Made by a program: the position numbers and the translations under genes
In this document: positions 1 to 6,030 of the stretch, one piece after another
How positions within the stretch are numbered: the first letter of the stretch is position 1
Layout of the letters: each line of letters starts with the position of its first letter
Assembly: GCA_030831445.1 (NCBI GenBank)
Contig: JAURLB010000222.1
Location: 1 to 6,030, forward strand
Direction of reading: 5' to 3'
DNA from: Candidatus Nanopelagicales bacterium
GTDB lineage: Bacteria > Actinomycetota > Actinomycetes > S36-B12 > UBA5976
DNA: 6,030 nt
The notes under the pieces: model-generated
What the model saw: only the letters and a program-made list of their open reading frames with translations
What the model was told of the DNA's origin: nothing
Database searches by the model: none

Positions 1-3000
1 AGTTCATTCAACTCTGTAATGAGTCGCCCCAAGTTCGCATCATCCAACGCCGCCTCAACTTCATCCAGCACATAGAAAGGACTTGGTCGGGCTTTAAAGA
101 GTGCAATGAGGAAAGCCACCGCAGTTAATGAACGCTCTCCACCTGAAAGTAGCGATAATCGCTTGAGTTTTTTGCCTGGAGGTCTCGCTTCAATGTCTAC
201 TCCCGCTAGAAGAATGTCTTCTGATTCGGTCAATACGAGTCGACCCTCACCTCCAGGGAAGAGCCGCTCGAAGATGATGGCGAACTCACGTTCAGTATCT
301 ACATACGCGGATTCAAGGACAGACGTGATTTTTTCGTCAACATCCTTGATGATTGCCATCAAATCATTCTTTGATTTGCGCAAATCATCAAGTTGTTCAT
401 TGAGGAACTTGTGACGTTCTTCCAGTGCGGAAAATTCTTCAAGTGCTAAAGGGTTGACTTTTCCAAGTAAATTCAGTGACTTCTCAGCAGCCTTTAAACG
501 CTTCATCTGCTCTTCGCGAACATATGGGTAGGGCTCAGGAGCCGGTGCATTTGGGTCAACTTCATCACCAGGTGCTGCTGGCGTTGGTTCAACCAACACT
601 GTTGGACCAAATTCTTGGATGAGAGTCTCCGCATCGAGCCCAAGTTCCTCCATGATCTTGTTTTCAAGATTTTCTACCTTGATGCGCTGCTCAGCACGAG
701 CAACTTCATCTTTGTGAACGTCGCTGACGAGTTGTTCGAGCTCAAGCGAAAGTGTGCGAACACGTTGACGAGTGTCTGCCATTTCAAGATCACGAGCATC
801 GCGAGTGAGTTCGGCCGCTGTACGAGTTTCGACCGCCGCTGCAATCGCATCCTCAAGGAGTGGCAATGCCACATCGAGTGCCTTCACAATTGCCTGGGCA
901 CTCGCAATTTGTCGCAACCGTTGCGCTTGACGCTGGGCATAGCGTTCACGCTTTTCTCGTTCTTCACGAACTTGGCGTTGAAGTGACTCAATCGAAGTGC
1001 TGAGGGCTGCCTCTCGCTCTTCACTCGTGCGCAATGCGAGCCTAGCTTCAACCTCTTGACTACGCTGAAGTTCAACGTCTGATTGCAAACGGTCTTTGTA
1101 AACCGTCGATATCACACTTTCTGTTGGACTCTGCTGGGCGTTCTGTAGACGTTCCTGAAACGCTCGCAATGAGTCAACATCGGCGTCAAGTGCTAACTGG
1201 GAATCCGCCACAGCACTTTGGAGCCGGACTTCTTGCTCGCGCGCAATTCGAACTTCATTGTTTAAATGTGAAAGTAACTGCGCAAGTGCGGCATACTCGG
1301 CATCCGATTCGTGCAATCCCGTGAGAGTGGAATCAAGTCGTTTCTGCTTTTCTTTCAGTTCTTCCCGTGCTTGTATTTGTTCAAATCCAATTCGCTCAAT
1401 CTCATGATCAAGTTCTACTGCGCGAGCGCGACTATCTTGAAGCGCAGTTTGTAATTCCAGTAGGCCCGGAGCATGTTTCGAACCACCCGAGGTGGTCTTT
1501 CGACCAAGTACGTCCCCGTCACGAGTGACCGCTGTCGCATGCCCTCGCTCATTGACAATTGCTTTCGCTATTTCAATTGAATCAGTAATCACAACACTAT
1601 GTAGTAGGTTGTGAACTGCAGTTCGTATGACTGCATCTGCTTCAATCACGTCAGTTGCCTTAATTGCGCCATCGGGCAATCGTCGACCAACGAGGTCTTC
1701 GCCCAAATCATTCGTGTTCGCGATAAGAAATGTAGCGCGCCCCGCTGACGTTCGTTTGAGATGTTCAACAGCGTGAAATGCACTCGTTACGTCGCTCACC
1801 GCAATTGCGTCAACAGCCTCGCCTAATGCTCGAGAAATTGCAACTTCGTAACCAGGGCGAACTCTGAGTAACCCCGCCACAGAACCCAACACGCCAGACA
1901 CCTCACTACTCAGCGCCATGATGCGTTCTTCAGGGCTCGTGGAGTGCAGCGTCATTTCCAACGTTTCAATTCGGGCAAGTTGCGCATCTTTTGCCGAAAC
2001 GGTATTCCGAAGTGCGGTTTCAAGTTCATCGATTTTTGCTTGTGCACTATCAACAAGTGCTTGAGCCGATTCGAAGGCATCATCAAGCGTGAGTTCACCA
2101 GCATTGAGCGATGCAACCTTTGCTTCTTCGGCCTTGAAATCTGTTTCAGCCGCAAGTGCTCGTTCATGTGCTGCCGCAATTTCGAGTTGCAAGCGCTCAA
2201 TTTCTGCCTCTCGAGTCGCTATGCGCTGTTCGATTGCGTGAATTTGTCCTTCGAGTTTGACAATTCCTTCTCGATGGTCCGAGAGGGCTTGTTGCTTTTG
2301 CTCGATGATGCGGGATTCTTCAACTAAATCAGCCTCTGTCTGGGCTCTTCGCGCACTGATATCCTCTAAGAATGTTCGCCCCTCTTTTACCTCGCCTTGT
2401 AAACGGATGAGATCAATATTGAGCTCTCGCAATTGCGATTCAATCGCATCGGGATCAACGCCAAATACGATCGCTTCATCTTCTGCTTGGTTTCGGCTAC
2501 GTTCTTGAGCAACTCTCAATGTTCCGAGATAACGCTCACGCAAACCGCTCAGCGTTAACCATACGTCATTGGCTGCATTAATTCGTGGCGCATCAGCTTT
2601 GATTTCAGCTTCCAACACAAGTTCGCGCGCACGTAAGTCTGACAGTTCGCTTTCCACGGCAGTGCGTCGCTCACGTAGTGCAGTTTCATCTGCGATTTCG
2701 GCATCGAGATTCTGCTTGAGTGTCAACAAGTCATCTGCGAAAAGTCGAGATTTCGAATCGCGAACTTCACGTTGGATGACATCTGCGCGGCGGGCAACTT
2801 CTGCTTGCTTGCCAAGTGGTGTGAGTTGACGCCTGAGTTCATTCGTTAGATCAGTGAGCCGAACAAGGTTTCCTTGCATGGCTTCAAGTTTGCGTAAGGT
2901 TTTTTCTTTACGTTTTCGATGTTTGAGAACTCCAGCCGCTTCCTCAATAAACCCACGTCGTTCCTGTGGGGTTGCCCGAAGAATTGAATCAAGTTGACCC

Positions 3001-3428
3001 TGACCCACAATGACATGCATTTCGCGACCGATACCTGAATCTGAAAGTAATTCTTGGATATCAAGCAATCGACATTGTTCGCCGTTGATTGCGTACTCTG
3101 ATCCGCCACTTCGGAACATAATTCGCGAAATAGTTACTTCTTGAAATTCAATCGGTAATGCACCATCGGAGTTGTCAATTGTCAGTATGACTTCTGCTCG
3201 ACCTAGTGCTCCGCGATCTGTGGTTCCAGAAAAGATGACATCTTCCATTTTGCCACCGCGCAGAGTCTTGGCACCCTGCTCACCCATCACCCACGAAAGC
3301 GCATCGACAACATTGGATTTTCCCGAACCGTTTGGACCAACGACGCACGTAATCCCAGGTTCGAATTCGAGGGTGGTTGTGGAGGCAAAGGACTTGAATC
3401 CCTTTAGGGTCAAGCTCTTGAGATACAC
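1..3428 (-). CDS. smc: Chromosome segregation protein SMC (condensin ATPase), 3' end beyond window
   Basis: SMC is the ATPase core of the bacterial condensin complex, which acts with ScpA and ScpB on DNA to organise and segregate chromosomes. I translated 1142 codons without a stop. The N-terminal head starts with YLKSLTLKGFKSFAS and has Walker A GPNGSGKS (residues 31-38), the R-loop arginine R57 and the Q-loop around GQGQLD (142-147). Long charged coiled coils flank a hinge at about 505-650, which includes GRATFL. The C-terminal head has the signature LSGGE (1094-1098) and Walker B with D1122 and E1123, followed by the D-loop. All these motifs are in one frame, so there is no frameshift. The GTG start at 3428 is fixed by an in-frame TAG immediately upstream, a good ribosome binding site and the conserved N-terminus. 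The reading frame leaves the window at position 1, probably some tens of codons before its stop, given a family length near 1200 residues. A proline-rich insert at 942-968 interrupts the C-terminal arm. SMC identity is certain. Confidence 0.98.
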   Translation of the reverse strand, partial: MYLKSLTLKGFKSFASTTTLEFEPGITCVVGPNGSGKSNVVDALSWVMGEQGAKTLRGGKMEDVIFSGTTDRGALGRAEVILTIDNSDGALPIEFQEVTISRIMFRSGGSEYAINGEQCRLLDIQELLSDSGIGREMHVIVGQGQLDSILRATPQERRGFIEEAAGVLKHRKRKEKTLRKLEAMQGNLVRLTDLTNELRRQLTPLGKQAEVARRADVIQREVRDSKSRLFADDLLTLKQNLDAEIADETALRERRTAVESELSDLRARELVLEAEIKADAPRINAANDVWLTLSGLRERYLGTLRVAQERSRNQAEDEAIVFGVDPDAIESQLRELNIDLIRLQGEVKEGRTFLEDISARRAQTEADLVEESRIIEQKQQALSDHREGIVKLEGQIHAIEQRIATREAEIERLQLEIAAAHERALAAETDFKAEEAKVASLNAGELTLDDAFESAQALVDSAQAKIDELETALRNTVSAKDAQLARIETLEMTLHSTSPEERIMALSSEVSGVLGSVAGLLRVRPGYEVAISRALGEAVDAIAVSDVTSAFHAVEHLKRTSAGRATFLIANTNDLGEDLVGRRLPDGAIKATDVIEADAVIRTAVHNLLHSVVITDSIEIAKAIVNERGHATAVTRDGDVLGRKTTSGGSKHAPGLLELQTALQDSRARAVELDHEIERIGFEQIQAREELKEKQKRLDSTLTGLHESDAEYAALAQLLSHLNNEVRIAREQEVRLQSAVADSQLALDADVDSLRAFQERLQNAQQSPTESVISTVYKDRLQSDVELQRSQEVEARLALRTSEEREAALSTSIESLQRQVREEREKRERYAQRQAQRLRQIASAQAIVKALDVALPLLEDAIAAAVETRTAAELTRDARDLEMADTRQRVRTLSLELEQLVSDVHKDEVARAEQRIKVENLENKIMEELGLDAETLIQEFGPTVLVEPTPAAPGDEVDPNAPAPEPYPYVREEQMKRLKAAEKSLNLLGKVNPLALEEFSALEERHKFLNEQLDDLRKSKNDLMAIIKDVDEKITSVLESAYVDTEREFAIIFERLFPGGEGRLVLTESEDILLAGVDIEARPPGKKLKRLSLLSGGERSLTAVAFLIALFKARPSPFYVLDEVEAALDDANLGRLITELNE

Positions 3429-3433
3429 CTAAG

Positions 3434-3439
3434 CTCCTT
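3434..3439 (-). promoter_or_regulatory. Ribosome binding site of smc
   Basis: The minus strand reads AAGGAG, then five bases, then the GTG start of smc. This is the clearest Shine-Dalgarno match in the window. It sits in the 29-bp mutM-smc gap, so smc can be initiated independently rather than relying on coupling to mutM. Together with the TAG stop directly before the GTG, it decides the start. Confidence 0.85.
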
Positions 3440-3457
3440 CACAAATCAGGGCAAACC

Positions 3458-4306
3458 CTACCGAGCGGTTCTCGGTTTTGGTTGGCAACGTGGGCAGCGG
3501 TAGGAGGAGCGGTTCGACCACGCTTCCCTGACAATCAACCTCCCACACCTGGAGCACGGCTCGTCCTCTCTGCCGTAGGCATTGAGCTCGAGTTCGAACC
3601 AGCCGCTCTCGCCATTCACATTCACATAGAGGTCATCAAAACTCGTGCCGCCAGCCTTGATGGCTTTTGCCATAACCTCCTGTGCCGAGAGAAGTAATGT
3701 TTCCAGTCGAGACTTCGAGAGACGATTTCCTGGCGTCAAATAGTGGACCTTCGCCAACCACAGGGCTTCGTCAGCATAAATATTGCCAACACCAGAAATG
3801 ATGTTCTGATTGAGCAGCAGGCTCTTAATTCCAGCAGTGCGCTTGGACAAAGTCTTCAACACCGAATCAAGGTCGAATCTGGTATCAAAGAAATCTGGCG
3901 CAATATGAGAAACCGAAGCAGGGATGTCTCCTTGTAGCGTATCGAGATGAAGGCCACCAAATAGGCGTTGATCGCGAAACCGAATCTCGCGCGAGGCATT
4001 CTTTAATGCTATGTTGATGCGTACATGGGAATGCATTTGAGATGAATGTGGTTCGAGTAGGACTTGACCACTCATTCCTAGATGAACAACAACGACGTTG
4101 GGTGAATTATCAAGGATGAGCCACAGAAATTTGCCACGACGTTCAATACCTGTGATTCTTCTCTGAGCGAGGGTACTTTTGAAATGCTTGACAGAATCTT
4201 TCTTCAAACTTCGCGCGTCAAGTACTTCCACATCGCGAATCGTCTTTCCAACGATGTAAGGGGCGAGGCCACGGCGAACCGTTTCAACCTCTGGTAACTC
4301 AGGCAT
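3458..4306 (-). CDS. mutM: Formamidopyrimidine-DNA glycosylase / AP lyase (Fpg, MutM)
   Basis: This bifunctional base-excision repair enzyme removes oxidised purines such as 8-oxoguanine and FapyG, then cleaves the abasic site. The protein is 282 residues, near the usual length (E. coli about 269). It begins [14 protein letters not shown], where P2 becomes the N-terminal nucleophile after Met removal and E3 is catalytic. K59 in RRGKFLWL matches the hairpin lysine. M78 (HLGMSG), R114 and F116 (DQRLFGG) match the residues that fill the gap left by the flipped base. The helix-two-turn-helix lies near 160-185 and contains GVGNIYADE with N175. The C-terminal zinc finger is C251-x2-C254-x16-C271-x2-C274, with DNA-contacting R266. 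An upstream TTG at 4333 would add nine residues, but I rejected it because P2 must follow the initiator Met. The start overlaps the end of rnc by 8 bp and has no clear Shine-Dalgarno sequence, so translation is probably coupled to rnc. All catalytic residues are present. Confidence 0.97.
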   Translation of the reverse strand: MPELPEVETVRRGLAPYIVGKTIRDVEVLDARSLKKDSVKHFKSTLAQRRITGIERRGKFLWLILDNSPNVVVVHLGMSGQVLLEPHSSQMHSHVRINIALKNASREIRFRDQRLFGGLHLDTLQGDIPASVSHIAPDFFDTRFDLDSVLKTLSKRTAGIKSLLLNQNIISGVGNIYADEALWLAKVHYLTPGNRLSKSRLETLLLSAQEVMAKAIKAGGTSFDDLYVNVNGESGWFELELNAYGREDEPCSRCGRLIVREAWSNRSSYRCPRCQPKPRTAR

Positions 4307-4988
4307 TGCGGTATTGCAATGCAAGGGTCTCAAATGCTATTTGTGCAGCTTGCTGTTCGGCTTCTTTTTTACTTCGGCCAAATCCATTTCCGTACTTCAC
4401 ACCAGCAACTTCCACTTGCGCAGTAAACGACTTTTCGTGATCTGGTCCCGAGTCCTGAACATGGTAGGTCGGCACGGGCAAGGCGTATTCGCTTGCTATT
4501 TCTTGCAAACTCGTTTTCCAGTCCAATCCGGCACCTAACGTTGGAGCAGTCTGAATGACATCTCCTAAAACTCGAAGGACAAATTCCCGGGTTTTTTCCA
4601 TCCCCACACCCACATACATCGCACCAATGACTGCTTCCATTGCGTCGGCGAGAATCGATGCTTTCTTTCTTCCATCAGTGCGTTCTTCACCTACTCCAAG
4701 TAGAAGGTGGTTTCCAAGATTCAATGTTCGAGCCAGATCAGCAAGTGCTCGCGCATTCACAATGAAGGCGCGAAATTTTGCAAGTTGACCTTCGGGTTCA
4801 TTGGGATGAAGACGAAAGAGTTCATCGGTGATAATGATGCCGAGCACTGCGTCACCCAAAAACTCAAGACGTTCATTAGATTCAAGGCCAGAATTTTCAT
4901 ACGCGTGTGAACGATGGGTTAGTGCTAGGGCCAAGAGATCGTCAGCAATATCGACTTGAAGCGTTTGCTTTAACTCTTCGAAACTCAC
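4299..4988 (-). CDS. rnc: Ribonuclease III
   Basis: RNase III is a homodimeric, Mg-dependent endonuclease in the cytoplasm that cuts double-stranded RNA. It releases 16S and 23S precursors from the rRNA transcript and processes some mRNAs. The product is 229 residues, the normal bacterial size. The catalytic domain (about 1-150) contains the signature NERLEFLGD at 38-46, with metal and catalytic residues E39, E42 and D46. A second acidic pair, D115 and E118, lies in [12 protein letters not shown]. The double-stranded RNA-binding domain spans about 156-225 and includes [14 protein letters not shown], with K207 and K208. The GTG start at 4988 gives the expected short leader before LALTHRS. Upstream lies only a weak purine-rich stretch (AGAGAGAAAG, 7 bases away). 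It sits 52 bp after rpmF and overlaps mutM by 8 bp at its end (TGA at 4301-4299). All catalytic positions are intact. Confidence 0.97.
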   Translation of the reverse strand: MSFEELKQTLQVDIADDLLALALTHRSHAYENSGLESNERLEFLGDAVLGIIITDELFRLHPNEPEGQLAKFRAFIVNARALADLARTLNLGNHLLLGVGEERTDGRKKASILADAMEAVIGAMYVGVGMEKTREFVLRVLGDVIQTAPTLGAGLDWKTSLQEIASEYALPVPTYHVQDSGPDHEKSFTAQVEVAGVKYGNGFGRSKKEAEQQAAQIAFETLALQYRNA

Positions 4989-5040
4989 GATTTGTCTTTC
5001 TCTCTGCGCGCGCTACAAGCTTTCTTCCGCGAAGTGTGGA

Positions 5041-5214
5041 TTAAACGCTGAGAATTTGACGCTTGTCGTATGTGCCACAGTTACCACATGCTCGATGACC
5101 AAGTTTTGGTGATCGGCAACGGTCGCAGGTCACAAGGTGGGCAGCACTGGCCTTCCACTGAGAACGGCGAGCTCGGGTGTTTGAACGCGAAGTTTTACGC
5201 TTTGGTACTGCCAT
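5041..5214 (-). CDS. rpmF: 50S ribosomal protein L32 (bL32), zinc-binding form
   Basis: bL32 is a small structural protein of the large ribosomal subunit. This 57-codon gene encodes a very basic protein beginning [20 protein letters not shown] and ending KRQILSV before a TAA stop, as expected for the family. It carries four cysteines, C30-x2-C33-x9-C43-x2-C46, the zinc ribbon of the zinc-containing (C+) type of bL32. Some bacteria also carry a cysteine-free paralogue used under zinc starvation; none is in this window. The start at 5214 is set by the conserved N-terminus and a strong ribosome binding site inside the preceding DUF177 gene, whose last 20 bp it overlaps in a different frame. This DUF177-rpmF pairing is widespread in bacteria and links the two to 50S production. 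Confidence 0.97.
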   Translation of the reverse strand: MAVPKRKTSRSNTRARRSQWKASAAHLVTCDRCRSPKLGHRACGNCGTYDKRQILSV

Positions 5215-5731
5215 CGTCGGAACCTTCCTTTTCTTGCAACAGACCCGTCAGAGCCTGCCAGCGTGGGTCGATTGCCTCGTGCCCGTGACTGGGGTCCAAT
5301 TTCATTTCAAACCCGCAAACAGGGCACAATCCTAGACAATCCTCGGTGCAATAGGGCGACTGAGGCAAAGCAAGCACGAGGGCATCCCTAATTGCAGGCT
5401 CTAAGTCCAGTAAGTCGCCATCCATGAGGAAGGTTTCCTCCCCCATCGGTTCATACGAATACATGTCTTGAAAGTCAGCACTAACCTCGATTTCGAGTGG
5501 TTCAAGGCATCGGACACATTCACTGCTCGCCACCGTGGAAGCCACGCCGGATGCGAGGATGCCATCAATCACACATTCAAGCCGAAGCTCAATCGATATG
5601 TCTTCACCGGGCGGCACTTGAATGAAATCAGTACCAAAACTCTGTGGGGATTGAAAGGTCAACGACTTTTCTTGCATCATGCCTGCTCGCCGACCCAAGT
5701 CACGAGTGTCGACAATAAATGGACTCATCAT
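5195..5731 (-). CDS. DUF177 (YceD-family) protein, probable 23S rRNA accumulation factor
   Basis: This 178-residue protein belongs to the DUF177/YceD family, whose members are needed for normal 23S rRNA accumulation and are typically encoded next to rpmF. That role is family knowledge, not visible here. The sequence shows the actinobacterial pattern: an N-terminal [14 protein letters not shown] motif (4-17), a beta-rich middle with [10 protein letters not shown] (C72 and C75), then [19 protein letters not shown] (105-123). A cysteine cluster follows (C128, C132, C136, C139, in [13 protein letters not shown]), and the protein ends near IDPRWQAL plus a short charged tail. The six cysteines suggest a metal site, probably zinc. 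There are two adjacent ATG codons (5731 and 5728). I chose 5731, which overlaps the upstream stop as ATGA; the only upstream purine match, GGGA, is 12 bases away and weak, which points to coupling. The last 20 bp overlap rpmF. Confidence 0.93.
   Translation of the reverse strand: MMSPFIVDTRDLGRRAGMMQEKSLTFQSPQSFGTDFIQVPPGEDISIELRLECVIDGILASGVASTVASSECVRCLEPLEIEVSADFQDMYSYEPMGEETFLMDGDLLDLEPAIRDALVLALPQSPYCTEDCLGLCPVCGFEMKLDPSHGHEAIDPRWQALTGLLQEKEGSDDGSTKA
5223..5230 (-). promoter_or_regulatory. Ribosome binding site of rpmF
   Basis: The minus strand reads AAGGAAGG, followed by eight bases and the ATG of rpmF. The site lies wholly inside the 3' coding region of the DUF177 gene. Ribosomes finishing DUF177 therefore pass over it just before the 20-bp gene overlap, and rpmF can also be initiated on its own. 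It supports the start at 5214. Confidence 0.75.
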
Positions 5732-6030
5732 TGTTCTGGTTTATCCCACTGATCAAAGAATTCTGGTGGGACTTGAGAGTCATGTAAGAGTTCGGGTTGC
5801 AGTCGAACTGCAGTGCGCTCGCGAATAGTCTGAATTTGGTTCAACGTTTTTACCAGATTGGCTTCAAAAGCTGCCAGTTTCGCATCTACATAATCATCAA
5901 GTTCTAATCGTTTGCGACTTAACTCTTCATCAAGTGCTTTCCTTAGAGCATCCGCTTCTACCAGCGCTTCCTTATACACGGCCTCCTGAGCAACAAGCGC
6001 TCGTGCTTCGGCTTTTGCAATTTCAATTAT
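5728..6030 (-). CDS. SepIVA/DivIVA-like coiled-coil protein, 3' part only
   Basis: Only the C-terminal 100 codons are in the window, and the frame is open to the edge at 6030. A GTG at 5979 is unlikely to be the start, because the same charged helical pattern continues upstream of it. The visible part is rich in Ala, Glu, Lys, Arg and Leu, has no Cys or Gly, and looks like one long coiled coil up to about fragment residue 75. It contains the stretch DDYVDAKLAAFEANLVKTL (45-63). A tail ending DQWDKPEQ follows, with several prolines. In mycobacteria the gene directly before DUF177 encodes SepIVA (Rv2927c), a DivIVA-domain coiled-coil protein of septation and polar growth; members are often annotated as cell-division initiation protein or F0 subunit-b-like. 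Position and pattern support that family, but the DivIVA domain would be upstream and unseen. It ends in an ATGA overlap with DUF177. Confidence 0.7.
   Translation of the reverse strand: MIEIAKAEARALVAQEAVYKEALVEADALRKALDEELSRKRLELDDYVDAKLAAFEANLVKTLNQIQTIRERTAVRLQPELLHDSQVPPEFFDQWDKPEQ

Larger units (their letters stand above)
1..6030 (-). other. Probable single operon: sepIVA-like, DUF177, rpmF, rnc, mutM, smc
   Basis: All six genes run in one direction. The junctions in order are a 4-bp overlap, a 20-bp overlap, a 52-bp gap, an 8-bp overlap and a 29-bp gap. I see no convincing -10/-35 pair or U-tailed terminator on the minus strand at any junction. Cotranscription from a promoter beyond 6030 is the simplest reading. 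The 52-bp rpmF-rnc gap is the only place with room for a separate control element, and it shows only a 4-bp stem (CTTC-GCG-GAAG) and an alternating GC run. The operon call is inference from spacing. Confidence 0.7.

Noticed and set aside
1482..1496. Perfect hairpin ACCACC-CGA-GGTGGT, considered as a terminator or regulatory stem
   Set aside because: It lies inside smc, where it encodes Thr-Thr-Ser-Gly-Gly at the end of the hinge. The pairing follows from those codons, and no T-run follows.
674..3109. Minus-strand open frames out of register within smc (674-874, 884-1075, 1952-2200, 2846-3109)
   Set aside because: They are alternative frames of the same strand inside smc. The true frame was translated through these regions without stops, and the SMC motifs at both ends are in register.
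106..3432. Several plus-strand open frames of 66-127 codons antisense to smc (for example 106-414, 615-986, 1944-2327 and 3172-3432)
   Set aside because: They lie opposite a continuous, motif-verified SMC frame. Their translations are Ser/Arg- or Cys/Phe-rich low-complexity strings typical of reversed coiled-coil codons, with no recognisable domain.
4307..4333. Longer mutM starting at TTG 4333
   Set aside because: It would place nine residues before MPELPEVE. Fpg needs the proline as its N-terminal residue for catalysis.
4989..5040. The rpmF-rnc gap as a promoter or terminator
   Set aside because: I see no -10/-35 pair and no U-run after the short CTTC/GAAG stem. The evidence is too weak to call an element.
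5468..5752. Plus-strand 94-codon open frame opposite DUF177
   Set aside because: It is antisense to a clear DUF177 gene with conserved motifs, and its translation has no family resemblance.
5977..5979. GTG at 5979 as the start of the SepIVA-like gene
   Set aside because: The frame stays open upstream to the window edge with the same Ala/Glu-rich helical composition, so this is most likely an internal Val codon of a longer gene.

Overview
This window looks like a conserved chromosomal housekeeping locus of an actinobacterium (Actinomycetota). Every gene I can support lies on the minus strand. Reading in the direction of transcription (high to low coordinates), the order is: the 3' end of a coiled-coil SepIVA/DivIVA-like gene, a DUF177 (YceD-family) protein, rpmF (ribosomal protein bL32), rnc (RNase III), mutM/fpg (formamidopyrimidine-DNA glycosylase) and smc (chromosome condensin ATPase, cut at position 1). 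From memory, this order matches the Mycobacterium/Streptomyces neighbourhood between coaD and ftsY. Base composition looks close to half G+C by eye (not computed), which is low for the phylum. A small-genome freshwater lineage such as the Nanopelagicales is therefore possible, but that is inference.

Layout: 6030-5728 holds the last 100 codons of the SepIVA-like gene. It shares an ATGA stop/start with the DUF177 gene (5731-5195). The end of DUF177 overlaps the start of rpmF (5214-5041) by 20 bp. A 52-bp gap leads to rnc (4988-4299), which overlaps mutM (4306-3458) by 8 bp. A 29-bp gap carrying a strong ribosome binding site leads to smc, which fills 3428 to 1 and lacks only its last few dozen codons. 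The tight packing and lack of visible internal promoters or convincing terminators suggest one transcription unit, whose promoter lies beyond position 6030.

The genes fall into two groups. DUF177, bL32 and RNase III serve ribosomal RNA accumulation, 50S assembly and rRNA processing. MutM and SMC serve genome maintenance, repairing oxidised bases and organising chromosomes, and the SepIVA-like protein adds a cell-envelope or division component. No gene-free stretch exceeds 52 bases. I found no RNA genes, mobile elements, CRISPR arrays, origins or long repeats.

I did not find a novel system. The points most worth a second look are a proline-rich acidic linker interrupting the C-terminal SMC arm, the overlapping junctions that suggest translational coupling, and a small hairpin over the mutM stop codon. 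The smc and rpmF genes are easily missed, because smc runs off the window edge and rpmF is only 57 codons long.
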